Assembly: GCA_020081605.1 (NCBI GenBank)
Contig: JAHREC010000018.1
Coordinates: 744,001 to 808,000 of the forward strand
Reading direction: 5' to 3'
Length of the DNA stretch: 64,000 bases
From: Albifimbria verrucaria
Lineage: Eukaryota > Ascomycota > Sordariomycetes > Hypocreales > Stachybotryaceae
Numbering within the stretch: the first letter of the stretch is position 1; each line of letters opens with the position of its first letter. Shown piece after piece: positions 33,342-45,739 of the stretch. Below the pieces are notes generated by a model. The model was not told where the DNA came from. It worked only from the letters and a program-made list of their open reading frames with translations, and searched no databases. Both the position numbers and the translations under genes were made by a program.

Positions 33342-36300
33342 TTAACCAACCCACTTCCTTGCGTTCAGGAACATCCTGAACCACGGGCCATACTGGTGAT
33401 CCCGCATGTTATCCGGCTTCCACGAGCCGACCTCGCCCATGATAGTACGCTCAGGGTGAGGCATCATGGCCACCGCCCTGCCGTCCTTACTCTTTACCGC
33501 CGCAATACCACCGGGCGAACCGTTGGGGTTAAATGGGTACTTCTCGGTCACGGCGCCGTAGTTATCTGTGTAACGAAGGGGTACCAGACCCGCATCATCA
33601 ATGGCCTGTGCGCCATTCGCCAAAGAGAACTCGGCACGACCTTCACCATGCGATACAACGATAGGGAACGCGGAGCCCGCCATATCGGAGAAGAAGACGG
33701 AGTTCTTCTCATTCTCGCTAACCTTGACCATGGAGAAACGGCCTTCGAATTGCTGGCTGGAGTTTTCGACTGTGAAATACGATGTCAGTGCCTGTGAATC
33801 GCAGTACCAAGTGACGGAGCTACTTACCGAAAGTAGGCCAGTGTTCGGCTCCAGGAATCAATTCCTTCAGCCTGGCGAGCATCTGGCAACCATTGCAGAC
33901 ACCCAATGAGAAGGTATCCTGTCGCTTGAAAAAGCTCTCCATGGTGTTTCGGGCGCCCTCGTGCATGAGGATAGACTGAGCCCATCCGCTACCAGCACCA
34001 AGAACGTCACTGTTCACAGTCAGTTAACGCACACAAAGAACAAGGCCACTTCGATCTTTACTTACCCATAAGAAAAGCCACCGCAAGCTGCCAATCCACG
34101 GAAACCATCCAGTGAAAATCCATTAAGGATATCTGACATGTGCACATCAACAGCATCAAAGCCAGCAGCACGGAACGCAAAGGCCATTTCTGCGTGACCG
34201 TTGACACCCTGCTCTCGGAGGATAGCGACTGGAAGTTGTTAATAAAGCGGCCCTTGGCCCGTAGAATATCCTGTTGCTTACCTCTTGGTCTTGAAATCAT
34301 GCCCTTCAAGGAGATCATGGCTGGCAAGCTAATGTCTGCAGGGTCAAACTTCAACTTGTAGTACATACCAGGGTCCTGGCTGTCAGAGATTGTATCGAAT
34401 TCTGACTGTGCGCAGGCCGTGTTGTCTCGCAACTTCTGCATCTCGTACGAAGTGCTGGACCACCACTGCTGCAGCTGGCTACGCTCGATATCAATAATGG
34501 TCTGGGTCTTGAACTTGATGAGCAGCGACTGCTTAGGCGTAGGTCGGACATAGCCGATGGTTTTGATCAAACCCGGAGGGGGACCACAGGTGGCGAAGCA
34601 GCGGTTGAAACGTCTTTCGTCTTGCTTACGAATCTGGAAGACGGCACCAAGCTCTTCGTTGAAGAGGGTATCGAGTACTTCGGAGTCAGCCTTGGCCAGG
34701 TTGTCAAGTGAAATTTCCGCGCCACATCGTCCGGCAAACATCATTTCAGCAACCGTGGTGAGGAGACCACCGTCGGAGCGGTCGTGATATGCAAGAACAA
34801 TATCCTCCTGAAAATATATGTTAGCATGGTTACAGTCTAGTCCACAGACTGTTGAACAAAACTCACTTGGTGCAGCTGCCACATGGCGTCAAAGAAGTCG
34901 CCAATGAGCTCAACATCACGGACATCCGGTGCGTCATCACCAATCTGTCCAAGAGTTTGAGCCAAAGCAGATCCACCCATGGCACGGCGTCCGTGAGCTA
35001 GGTCGACATAGACCAAGATGGTCTCTCCCACATCCTCAACGCGACGAAGCTGGGGTGTCCAGGTGCTGCGGACATCTTCCACAAGACTGAAGGCGGAGAT
35101 AACGAGTGAGACTGGAGCAGTCACGCTCTTGGATTCCTTTGTCTCCTTGTCTTTCCAAGAAGCCTTCATGGAAGTAGAATCCTTTCCGACAGGAATGGAA
35201 ATGCCAAGCTTAGGGCAAAGATCCATGCCGATGGCTTGCACAGCCTCATACAGCTCAGCACCCTCACCAGGGTGGTTAACGGCCGCCATCCAGTTGGCAG
35301 AAAGCTTGACGCGCTTCAGGTCGCCGTTGGCAGCACCGGGCTTGATATCAGCAGCGCCGAGGTTCATCAAACTCTCAGCGACCGCCATGCGGGCAGAGGC
35401 GGCAGCCGAGATAAGAGCGAGGTTGGGCTTCTCTCCCTGCAACAAGAATCAGTACTGAAATACCAGAAAGTGGGTAGACAAGGTAGCCCAAGAAATAAAG
35501 TTGGGTATTGGGTGACTTACATTGCCATAGCTTCACCGCGGTGCTGCTTGTTCTCCAGTCCAAAGCTGTTAAGGGTGACAGCAACATCGGCGACTGGTGT
35601 CTGCCATGGACCGACAAGCTGGTCTCGGACAGTCAGGCCACCAACAGTTCGGTCGCCAATGGTGATGAGATAACCCTTGGAACCCACGGAAGGCAAGGTG
35701 AAGACCAACTCGGTGGCCTTCGCCACCATGTCGCCAAGGTCTTCAACGTTATGAAGCTCCTGCAGGCTCTTGACGGCATCAAATGGCTTCAGCTTCTTGG
35801 GAAGGCTCTCGACCTCCTTGGAGATCCTACGGCCAGGAGGGAAGAGAACGTCCATGGGCAAGTTGATCGGATCAACCGCAGGCTGGATGGTTGGCTCCTG
35901 TCGGTGAGGACGAGGGTAGCCTTACCATTGGCGTCATGTGCGACGGCATTGCCAACGACGGAGAAACCGCAACGCTCACGCTTGCAGATGCTCGTGAAGC
36001 GGTTGAGGCCATCCTTGTTCACGAGAAGCACGTATCGCTCCTGGGCCTCATTGCACCAAATCTGCAGAGGCGACATAGACTTGTCGGCACTCTCCACTTG
36101 TCGAAGCTCGAACTTGCCACCGAAGCCTGCATCCTTGACAAGCTCTGGAAGGGCGTTGGATAATCCACCAGCACCGACATCGTGGATGAAGGCAATAGGG
36201 CTCTCCTGGCCGAGAGCAACACAGGTGTTGATGACCATCTGGGCGCGTCTCTCCATTTCAGGGTTGCCACGCTGAACGCTGTCGAAGTCAAGGTCGGCTG

Positions 36301-37811
36301 TTTCCTCGCTACCAGTGTTTGACGAAGCAGCACCACCTCCCAGACCGATAAGCATCGCGGGTCCGCCGAGAACAACAACATGAGCACCATCCTGAACATA
36401 GGATTCGTCCTTGATGGCATGCTGAGGACGCACGCTTCCGATACCACCGGCAATCATAATGGGCTTGTGGTAGCCTCGGTACTCGGGGAGTCGGAGTCGG
36501 CCGTGTTGGTGAGGAGGGTTCGGAAGGTACCGGTGAGAACGGGACGACCGAACTCGTTGTTGAATCGAGCGGAACCGATGGGGGCTTCCAGCATGATGTC
36601 GAGACTGGATGCATAGTGGGACGGTCTTCCAATGTCGAGCTCCCAAGGGCGCGTCTTGCCGGGAATCAGCATATCAGACACCCAGAAACCGCAAAGGGCA
36701 GCCTTAGGAGAGGAGCCTCGGCCGACAGCGCCCTCGTCACGGATCTCACCACCGCTACCGGTGGCAGCACCGGGGAAAGGGGAGATGGCAGTAGGGTGGT
36801 TGTGGGTTTCAACCTTGATCAGAGGCTGGACGACCTCCTTGGTGAGCTTCCAGCTGCCAGTGGAATAATCAGGCGCCCAGTGGTTGCCTTCGTCACCAGA
36901 CATGCTGTGACGAAATCATTAGTATGAGCAAGATGGCAGGATAGAAGAGGCGGCGCTCTTACACAGCAGCGTTATCGGAGTAGGCGCTAATGACGTAGTC
37001 GGGATTGGACTTGTGAGTGTTCTTGATCATGCCAAAGAGACTCTCGGTCTTGGGGACGCCGTCAATGGTCCAGGAGGCATTGAAGACGTGATGCCTGCAA
37101 TGCTCCGAGTTGACTTGCGCGAACATGAAGAGTTCGACGTCGTTCTGCACGAATCCAGCTCAGTATCGCAGCTCCGACTGCTAGGCCACAGGAGAGGCAA
37201 TGCTCACAGGAGATCTGCCGAGAGACTTGTACTGCTCGACGAGGTATTCCACGTTGGCCTCATCCAAGCCCAAGCCAACCTGCTTGTTGTAGTCCTGGAG
37301 GGCCGCGAGGGGCCGCGGCTGTCTGCGAAGATGTCGACAACGACGAGGGAGCGCGGGCGCCTTCAGCGAAGATGTTGGCGGTGTCGGGGATAGCTTCGGT
37401 CAGGGACTCGGTCATTCGGTCGTGGAGGATGTCCTTGAAGGAGCTGAGATCGCCGTCGAAGGGGTTCTCGAACTCAATGGTGACGACGTGGCCGCGCTCG
37501 ATGCTGGCATGGACGCCACAGACCTCGGCGATGCTGGTGGCCTTGGAGCTCCATGGCGAAGGGTAGGTTCGCGGGGTGACGAAGAGCTGTATGGAGTTGG
37601 CGGCGCCGGTCTTGGCCGTCTGTCCGTTGAAGGCGGTGGCCTGGACCAGCTTCTTGACGTCGTCGATGCCTTTGTCCAGGTTAACATAGTAGAGCCACTG
37701 GCCGCTTACACGGGAGACCTTGGCGGGGCTCTTGGCATTGATGCGATCGGCGAGTTTCTGGGCGGCAGAGTCGGTGAAACACGACTCGCCAATGAGGGTC
37801 TCGAAGCCCAT
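33342..37811 (-). CDS. ade6: Phosphoribosylformylglycinamidine synthase (FGAM synthase)
   Basis: It catalyses the fourth step of de novo purine synthesis, converting FGAR plus glutamine and ATP to FGAM in the cytosol. Read in order on the minus strand are the N-terminal domain ([20 protein letters not shown]), '[18 protein letters not shown]', '[19 protein letters not shown]' and '[16 protein letters not shown]'. Next come a second synthetase repeat with '[20 protein letters not shown]' and a class I glutamine amidotransferase domain. The latter has the nucleophile in '[10 protein letters not shown]' and the His-Glu pair in 'MMPHPERT'. At least seven introns are used, such as 34018-34066 and 36904-36960. 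Single bases are missing at 37347-37349, 37309-37312, 36485-36488, 35896-35897 and 35435-35437. Five lesions in one housekeeping gene, each cured by one base, argue for consensus error. The symbol follows the yeast gene. Confidence 0.95.
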
Positions 37812-38757
37812 GGCGAAGGATGGATGGGATCAAGAAACCTTGGGGTATCAAGGAGGAATGCGAGCTTCGCCCAGGGCAGGACTATGACTCGAAATCATGT
37901 CAAGGAAAGAAAAATTGTAGGCAGCGGCATCGCGGGGTCAATTCATGGTCCTTATCGCTATCGGCTGGCTGGGGTGGGGCAGTGAAAAAAAGGGACCCCA
38001 CCTTGCCCACATCCGCCCTCCATCCGCCCTCCATCCGCCTGGCCATAGCGGTTTGGATTGGACTGACATGTTCTTCTTACGTGAGCTGGTCAATTACACT
38101 GTACCCAAACCGACGGGAATCCCCATACGCCATATCCTAAGACCAAGGACATATCCATATCACTCGCCGTAGGTACAATAAGGTCAGAAGTACTAGGATT
38201 TTTGGAGCCTTTTTTATCGCGCAAAAAAATTATGATGCGTGATATCGAGCATCCATTCATGTCCATGTCCCACTTAGTTTAGAGACAGTGAGATAAATGT
38301 CTGTTCCGAAAGCGGCTGACTGGAAATCCCATCACAACACGGCTTGCGCTGCTACCCGGTAGCTTCTCACCAAGACAACCAGTAATGCCTATGTCATTGC
38401 CTCGAGTTAGCAGGCGGGCACGTTTTACTCATGTCAAAATATGCATGACAGTAATGCACATTTCGCTGAATGCCATCCCATTGTCTGTCTACTTCGGCCG
38501 ATACCCGACGCAAGCCGTGTTAGCTTCAACAAACCTCTCAGACGACAACCGGCGGCGCCAATCCTTAGCCTAAGTGGTCAGTAACAAGGTAACCCCATGG
38601 CAGCATGTTCAGAAATAGCTCACAAAAAAACAAACGTGACACATATCTATTCAGTCACTCGACTAGCGAAACCGCGAAGTGGTGTTTTTACAAGAAGAGA
38701 GGTGTTTTCACTATACACTATCGTACATGGCGTTGGTGTTGCTGTCTGCGCTCTTCA
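37812..38757. other. Upstream region of the FGAM synthase gene
   Basis: About 945 bases containing the FGAM synthase promoter and the 3' flank of the small membrane protein gene. Short CATCCGCCCT repeats occur near 38010-38040. No gene was recognised. Confidence 0.4.
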
Positions 38758-39123
38758 TTACTCGGCTTCAATTTCCTTTGTCGCCTGCTTGCCCTTCCAC
38801 CATCGCCAAATGGCCTGGCAGTAAAACCACGTCTCAATCGTCCCGAAAATGCTGATAATGACCAGCAAGCCTATTCTCATGTTCTTGCTCAGACCAAGCC
38901 CGCTGAGGCTGAAGGCTGGCATTTCTGGCTCCGAGTTCCGTGAGGCGTCTTTCTTGTCGTCTAAGCTTGGCTTCTGTGCTGCGCGACGTGCCCCGTGAGT
39001 TGAGAAACATGCTGGCAGTTGTGTCGATGACTGGCAGGAAGATTGTTTTGGAATAGCAACCGGTCGCTTCCCGGCTGCCTGTCGAAGAAGCTGCATGCGT
39101 GCTGCTGAGACGAGGATCCGCAT
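38758..39123 (-). CDS. Small single-pass membrane protein, probably mitochondrial
   Basis: A single-exon frame of 121 aa with no frame break. The N-terminus is basic, rich in Arg, Ser and Ala and free of acids (MRILVSAARMQLLRQAAGKR), as in a mitochondrial targeting peptide. One hydrophobic helix near the C-terminus ('IGLLVIISIFGTIETWFYCQ') is followed by a Trp/Lys-rich end ('AIWRWWKGKQ'). I do not recognise a named family. Small inner-membrane proteins of this shape are common in filamentous fungi. The frame extends upstream to 39267; I chose the ATG at 39123 because it opens the targeting-like segment. Confidence 0.55.
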   Translation of the reverse strand: MRILVSAARMQLLRQAAGKRPVAIPKQSSCQSSTQLPACFSTHGARRAAQKPSLDDKKDASRNSEPEMPAFSLSGLGLSKNMRIGLLVIISIFGTIETWFYCQAIWRWWKGKQATKEIEAE

Positions 39124-39648
39124 GGTTACAATTGACTGACTTTTATGGCGATAAAGACCAGCAGCTGTGTGACAAACACTGTATGATTTATAAATGTCTT
39201 GGCTTACATTGAAGAGAAACAACGTCGGCAGAGCAGGCACACTTGGATATTTGAACCAACGCAGCATCGGGTATTAAAGCACAGCCTTACCAGACCCTCG
39301 TCAGCAATCAATACACACTTACCACAACGGGCAAAATCGAGCGCTTGCAGGAATATCAATCCAGGTTCCCAAGAACGGCCATTGGTGATCCAACGGTGAT
39401 ACCAAGCAACGACACTGGGGTTCCCCGGTTTTACCCGGTGATGTGAGTCAACCCAGATCCTGGCCGCTATACAGAGTAGACTGACTGTATTATCATCAAT
39501 TATTCGTAACTTTCTATGCCCTGCACAGCGCCTGTAGTTGAAATGAACCTGCGTCTTGACTTGTAGTATTGCCTCCCAAATGATTAGCTACTCTAAATGG
39601 ATCAATTTCCCTCATGGCCTCATCCGTTAACTCCCAACCATCAAAATG

Positions 39649-40847
39649 CTAGTAACTCCTCGGAAGATGGAGCACCTTCTCTCCGATATAATTTAAAATC
39701 ATCTCCCTACTAACGGGTGCAATTCTTGGAACCAGACACTCCCTAAACCACCGTTCCACGTCGTACTCTGCCGCGTAGCCCATACCGCCATGTGTCATGA
39801 CCGCTCGCTCACAGGCCGTGAAGGCTGCCTCTGCCGCAACATACTTGGCGCTGTTAGCAGCAACCCCGATTATATCCTGGCTGATGGACGCGTTGGTCTG
39901 GCTGTCGTCGTACAGGCGCGCTGCATGGTATGTTGCTAATTTAGCTGCTTCGAGGCGCATGTATGCATCTGCCAGCGGATGGGCGATGCCTTGATTCATG
40001 CCGATGGGCCGTTGGAAGACAACGCGTTCGCTGGCGTATTGGGCGGCTTTAGCCAGCGCCGCGTATCCCAGCCCCAGTGCTTCTCCAGCGAGCAAGCATC
40101 GCTCCGCATTCATGCCGTGGAGGATTTGTTTGAACCCTTGGCCTTCTTTGCCCACGATAGATTGTGCCGGCACGCGGTAGTTGTCAAAGAAGACTTCATT
40201 CGCGTCGACGGCGCGCCCTCCCATCTTTTAATCTTGCGCATTTGCAGACCTGGTTGGCTGCGATCCAGATCAATACAGAAAAGCGAGAGGCCTTCACTAG
40301 GCTTCTTTGCCTCTTCACGTGGCGTCGTCCGCGCAAGGAGAATCATTTTTGATGCTACTTGAGCGCAAGTGATCCATATCTTTTGTCCCGTAATGATGTA
40401 CTCATCGCCGCTTCTCCTTGCCGTTGTCGCCAGGCGCAACGTATCAAGCCCAGAATTTGGCTCCGTTACCCCAAAGCAGACGCGACATTTGCCTGATATG
40501 ATGTCTGGAATCGTTTCCTCGAGTTGTTCTTGAGTTCCGAATTTGGCGAGCGGTTGTGTCGCATAGACGTTCGCGTGGATCGCCTGTGCCCCAGCCATAC
40601 CAGCACCCGACTCGGTAATTGTTTGCATCATCATCACAGCCTCCGATATACCAAGCCCAGAGCCGCCTTGCGACTCAGGGAGCGCTATACCTAGCCAGCC
40701 ATTTTCGGCCATTGCAGCATGAAAGTCTTTTGGGTCCTCTTCATTCTGGTCATGCTCTTGCCAGTATGTATTTGGGAATGCAGAACACACTTGACGGACA
40801 GCTTCACGGACAGTCAATTGGTTTTCCGAAAAGCCTGCCATTGACAT
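39649..40847 (-). CDS. Acyl-CoA dehydrogenase family flavoprotein
   Basis: A FAD-dependent acyl-CoA dehydrogenase of about 400 aa. The N-terminal helical domain starts 'GFSENQLTVREAVRQ' and continues with 'WLGIALPESQGGSGLGISEA'. The middle beta domain has 'CRVCFGVTEPNSGLDT' and 'YIITGQKIWITCAQ'. The C-terminal helical domain has 'NAERCLLAGEALGLGYAALA', 'FQRPIGMNQGIAHPLADAYM' and 'MTHGGMGYAAEYDVERWFRE'. The last of these is a cofactor and active-site region typical of the family. One base is missing in the T-run at 40226-40229. The first in-frame ATG is at 40847; a GTG-initiated extension to 40931 is open but unlikely. It probably oxidises a fatty or branched acyl-CoA in mitochondria or peroxisomes. 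No targeting signal is decisive. Confidence 0.88.
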
Positions 40848-43800
40848 TAAGCAAGCTGGCCTAGACGCGGAGAAGAATCGCGAGTTCGTATGCGGGCTGG
40901 ATATGGGGGTCTGGCACGGCCATGTCGCCACACTTGTGCGAATGATTTCTTTCCGAAAAGTCTAGACATCGCTTAGTTATGGTAGGGTGAAGAATGTAGT
41001 GCTGGGCATGAAATGGCGTCTCTTTTGCCTTATTTCAGGTCTTTTACCAGGAGATGATTGATCGCTGTTGTTGTTGCACATGACCAAGTTCCATGCATGC
41101 CAGAACTGTCTTATAGCCGAGCAAGCCAATGCGCATTCCAATAAATAGCCGACACGGCGCTGCTGCTACACGTCACTCATGTCAGACATTCAGCACCCAT
41201 AAACTGCATCGCTATTCCTCACCCGCTTAAGCAAGATCCTTAATATAATCATGGGCGCACTATTGGGTTGATATCCTATAATGCCAATATTTTTGGGGCT
41301 ATCTTAAGTACTCATTTGCTCAATTTGTTGCTTCTTGAGCCCCGAGACAGTCCATGACATTGACTGCGCTGGGTGTCCAGTGTACCACTGATACCTATGC
41401 GCTGAAGAATCTGTGCATATTCCCGTCGACATTCTGTTCTTGATTGCTCTACCCACTCCCCAAGAGAGGCTCAATGAACGTCTGCGCTTGAGGTAGTGAA
41501 TTGGGTAGCAAAGCTGCCTCAAGACAAGCGACTCCAGGTAAGGACTGGCTTTTGTAAAGATAATGCCGGCATCTCCGTTTTTAGGGCAGCCCATACCGCA
41601 GCTCATGTTCCAGGCACTTGATGAGTTGTAGCAGCAGGTAGTCGTATCTTGCGCACATCGATGTTGTTTCCACGCTCTGTCCAGTGCCTAGCCTGCGAAC
41701 AACGGCGACTCGCTCTTCGGAAGGGTTCTCAACATATCAACATGTTGCTCATGGGGTGACGGCTCACCTCGATGCTGAGGTATCTAATCGTACTGGAGTC
41801 GCAATGTTTGGAAAGAAGATGGCCACAGTGTCTCCGCCGGACGCTGTCTTTTATGCGTACACTTATAAACCTTTCAGATATGCAGCGCTTGCAGGAACAC
41901 GAACTACGTGAAGGAAGTGACTACTTATATAGTGACATGTCGACATCAGCAGCCGAATGTGTTCGGTCCATCAGCATGGCTTTGTTTACCTTACTTCCCT
42001 GACTATCGCTAGAAGGTTTGCATGGCTCATGTCAGCTCGGTGACATATGATGGTACGCCCAACCCAGCTTCCATCCTGTAATAAGACCGTAGTATCATTT
42101 CGAAATCCAAAGCCATAGACCTTGCAAACGCTAATGAAATCATATTTCTAGTGTTTAGTTTTGTAGGTGAGCAGCAGCGTGTCTAATGTCATATTGACTC
42201 AACATATTAGTTTTCTGGAAATCTCTCTTATGTTGGATCCGAGAGCCCGATATGAGAGAAAGAAAGTTATTTTCAAGTATCAAAATCTTTAGCAAGAGCT
42301 AGATGTTTCTGTGAGGAGATGATGAATCAATACTTTTACTACAAAGCAGAAAACATTCTCTTTGAGTGCTGTCACCTTGCTGACCAGTTGAGAGGTTTAT
42401 GAGAGGTTCATGAGAGAATTTTTCCATTAGAAGAGTAAAAAGAAATGAATATAATTTCTCATGAAGCCTCATCTCATTTAACAACAACAGGGTACTCCTT
42501 TGTTTCCCGTGTTATCAAACTTATCATTTATCAATGAGCCATAGCAAGACTTCCAAGCAAGGTGGGCCACATACAAACAGGTTCTAGCGTCTTGAAAAGC
42601 GGGAGCTATCTTTCTTACCAACAAACACGATGGATCGCAAGGCTAACCGGCACCAGCTAGGAGAATTGCCGTTGTAGGTGGTGCTAGCGGTGGCCGTGTA
42701 TGGTGAAACAGCCCGGTTTTCGAGGAAGAGAGTCAACGTGCACTGGAAGCAACCTAGACTAGCGTCAGGTTTAAGGGTTTGGCACAGATTACAACGCTGC
42801 TGCGGATTAACATCTAGGCCAACAGTCGGTGCAATCAGAAATGGTGTGCCAGGCGGTGCACTTAATCATGCTTACAAGATTGGGTACACACAATGGAAAC
42901 CATGGCCACATTTCGAAGTCTATGACCAGAGAACCGGAACCGTTTGTACGCATCTGGCTTGTAACTGTCGCGAATACCTGGCATCCACCATTTGACGCTC
43001 TCACCGAAGCAGGTGCATCTAAAGCGTGAAGTTCCCGACTTGGCAGAGACTTGTCTTTGGACGTCCTTGAAACAGCGCAGATTACAAAGAACGTGGGCCT
43101 CTTACAAACAATCAAGCCCACAAAAGCTTCAAGTATTCTCCCAGCATGACGAGGTCGATCTAGGCCTAGATGCATCATGGGCAAGGTACCCGGATCCATG
43201 ACCCTCTGTAATGACACAAGAGGGTGGCAGCGGCAAGTGATCGTCTAGACCTGCAGCCACCACAGTGGATGGGGTAGCATAACTGCCGATATGACAGCCA
43301 GGGATAGGGTAAAAGAAAACAGCCGGAATGAAAAGGCCCCAGTCCCTTAATTTCCGTCCACGATCTCCCAATCAAGCAAATTCCTAGCCGAGGCCTTGGA
43401 ACAGGGCGATTGATGGCGTAACAACGAGGTGGAGACTGACCCGTACAACTGGAGCCGAAAGTGCCATACTTGCCTAGTGACGGAAATGATTGGTGGAATA
43501 GCGTGACTGGTAAAACTACCAGACGGCAATTGCCCTGTTTCATATTCGCCCCGTGGGGAAACATTCTGTGATTCTTCCATTGAGCCAGATACGAGGTTGG
43601 TCTTTGCATATCCTAGTTACGTTTTGGCTTTACCATTGGGCCGCTAGAGGCGCGCTTCGAGAAGATGAAAGGAAGAGTCCGGCGTCGTCCGGCTCTCAGC
43701 GTGCCGTTCCCGACGGGAAGGGTGGTGTTGCGAATCTTGGAACACCGGGCTACGCATCGACCAGTCACAGGGCCATCGAATTCCACAGTCGAAGAACGGA

Positions 43801-44031
43801 CCATCTTAGGCATTGTGTAAATCATTGCCGGTGGAGTCCCTTTGATTTCGATCACTTTACCTGCTGCTTCCAGTGGATCATGGTCCACAAGTTCAAGTCT
43901 CCACGGGTTCCCGGATCGAAAGCCGTGAACATGTATATAAACGTGGACGGCATTTGGCCTTGGCAGTAGTAGATCCCAAGAGCCTCAGCACTTGGCATTC
44001 ATTCCTTTCAACGCATCCATATCTTTTCAAA
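40848..44031. other. Long gene-poor stretch
   Basis: About 3.2 kb without a defensible gene. Short frames at 41304-41606, 41684-42002 and 42678-43217 overlap on both strands, lack introns or motifs, and look random. The last 100 bases hold the GH62 promoter. Confidence 0.4.
43934..43941 (+). promoter_or_regulatory. TATA box of the GH62 gene
   Basis: A TATATAAA sequence lies 91 bases upstream of the GH62 start codon, a usual distance in ascomycete genes with strong regulated promoters. The region between holds pyrimidine-rich sequence (CTTTCAACGC...ATCTTTTC) before the ATG. Confidence 0.6.
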
Positions 44032-45076
44032 ATGCTCCCACTCGTTTTCCTTTCCACCGTCTGCGCGGTGGCCGCCCGAGCCATTGCCGGTCCTGAAGCC
44101 TCCGTCGATGCCTCATCGCAACTCGAGACTCGTGCTCTTCCCACCAAGTTCACCTGGAGCTCTTCCGGTCCCATTATCGGACCCAAGAATGACGGTCGCA
44201 ATGTCGCCGCCCTGAAGGACCCGTCCATCATCCAGGCGAACGGCAAATACCACGTCTTTGCTAGCACGGCTTCCTCCTCTGGCTATAACCTGGTGACCTT
44301 CAGCTTCACCGATTTCGCCCAGGCTCAGAACGCCCAGTTCACTTACCTCGACAAGACCCCTGTCGGTGCCGGTTACCGTGCTGCTCCCCAGGTCTTCTAC
44401 TTTGCTCCTCAGAAGCTGTGGTACCTCGTTTACCAGAACGGCAATGCTGCCTACTCCACCAACAAGGACATCAACAACCCTAACGGCTGGAGCGCCCCTA
44501 AGAACTTCTACGCCTCTCAGCCTGACATCATCAAGCAGAACATTGGCCGTGGCAACTGGGTTGACATGTGGGTCATCTGCGACACTGCCAACTGCCACCT
44601 CTTCTCTTCCGACGACAACGGTCACCTTTACCGCTCGCAGACCTCCCTGGCCAACTTCCCAACGGCTTTACCAACACCGTCATTGCCCTGAAGGACAGCG
44701 TCAACGCCCTCTTCGAGGCTTCCAACGTTTACAATGTCGGTGGTGGCAAGTACTTGCTCATGGTCGAGGCCATTGGCAGCGATGGTCAGCGTTACTTCCG
44801 TAGCTGGCAATCCAACAGCCTTGCTGGCCAGTGGACCCAGCTTGCTGCTTCTGAGGCCAACCCTTCGCTCGCTCCAACAACGTCAAGTTCAACGGCGCCG
44901 CCTGGACCAAGAGCATCAGCCACGGTGAGGTCATCCGCACCAACACCGACCAGACCATGACTATCGACGCTTGCAAGATGCAGTATCTGTACCAGGGCCT
45001 CAACCCCACTGCCACTGGCAACTACGACCTGCTGCCTTGGAAGCTGGGCCTGCTGACCCAGACCTCTGGCTGCTAA
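44032..45076 (+). CDS. Glycoside hydrolase family 62 alpha-L-arabinofuranosidase
   Basis: A secreted enzyme that removes arabinose side groups from arabinoxylan. The signal peptide ([20 protein letters not shown]) is followed by a short pro-region and '[20 protein letters not shown]'. Then comes '[20 protein letters not shown]', with the aspartate expected as catalytic base. Further GH62 segments are '[20 protein letters not shown]', '[18 protein letters not shown]' and '[15 protein letters not shown]'. The C-terminus '[13 protein letters not shown]' is typical. There are no introns. The frame slips at the C-runs 44658-44660 and 44861-44863, each needing one base. Length near 345 aa is normal. 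Codon use is strongly biased to C-ending codons, as in highly expressed secreted enzymes. Confidence 0.93.
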
Positions 45077-45739
45077 ATAAGTATCGAGTGCGAGGTATGA
45101 GACATTGGAGGAACCAAAGAGCTTTGTGCTCACGCTTTCTATCCCTTTTACATGTTGAACATGTAGTATATTCCTTGAGTGTAAATATTAGCCTCTGTCA
45201 ATATGTATTATATAGCCTGCGTCAAAGGCATGGACATAGCTCAATCAATATGGAATGTGATGCAAAAACCCAATGATCGACAAATTTCGTGTCATCAACT
45301 AACCTGTCTATGAATTGACAGTCCTCACAAACGCTTACATCGAAGAGTATCAAATCGCCATAAGCCTTGCGACCAGAGACCTGGTCGTCCCAAACATTAC
45401 CAGCGCCTACAAAGCCATTCACAGAGCCTCTTCATTTTTAGTCTTTCATAATTAATTTCATTCTGTTTCTTTTCCAAAATTGTGCCGAGTGTCCGTAAAC
45501 CGAACTTTCGTCGGTCGCGGCATGTTTTTTTCTGGGTATAAGCGACCGCCGAGCGGAAGCGGAAGCATACGGATAACTTCCGGGGCAGCATCTCCGTCTG
45601 ACTACACCCCATATAAATACTTGACGGGTTCCACGGCTATGTTGCTCTTCCGATTTTACTACAGATACAAGGGAATAACATTATCGTGCATGCTATCCTG
45701 CAGTTAGTTTGCATCCTGGAGCAATTGAACTCAGTAAAC

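Noticed and set aside
42678..43217. Open frames on both strands upstream of GH62
   Set aside because: They overlap on opposite strands, lack motifs and are flanked by no splice pattern.
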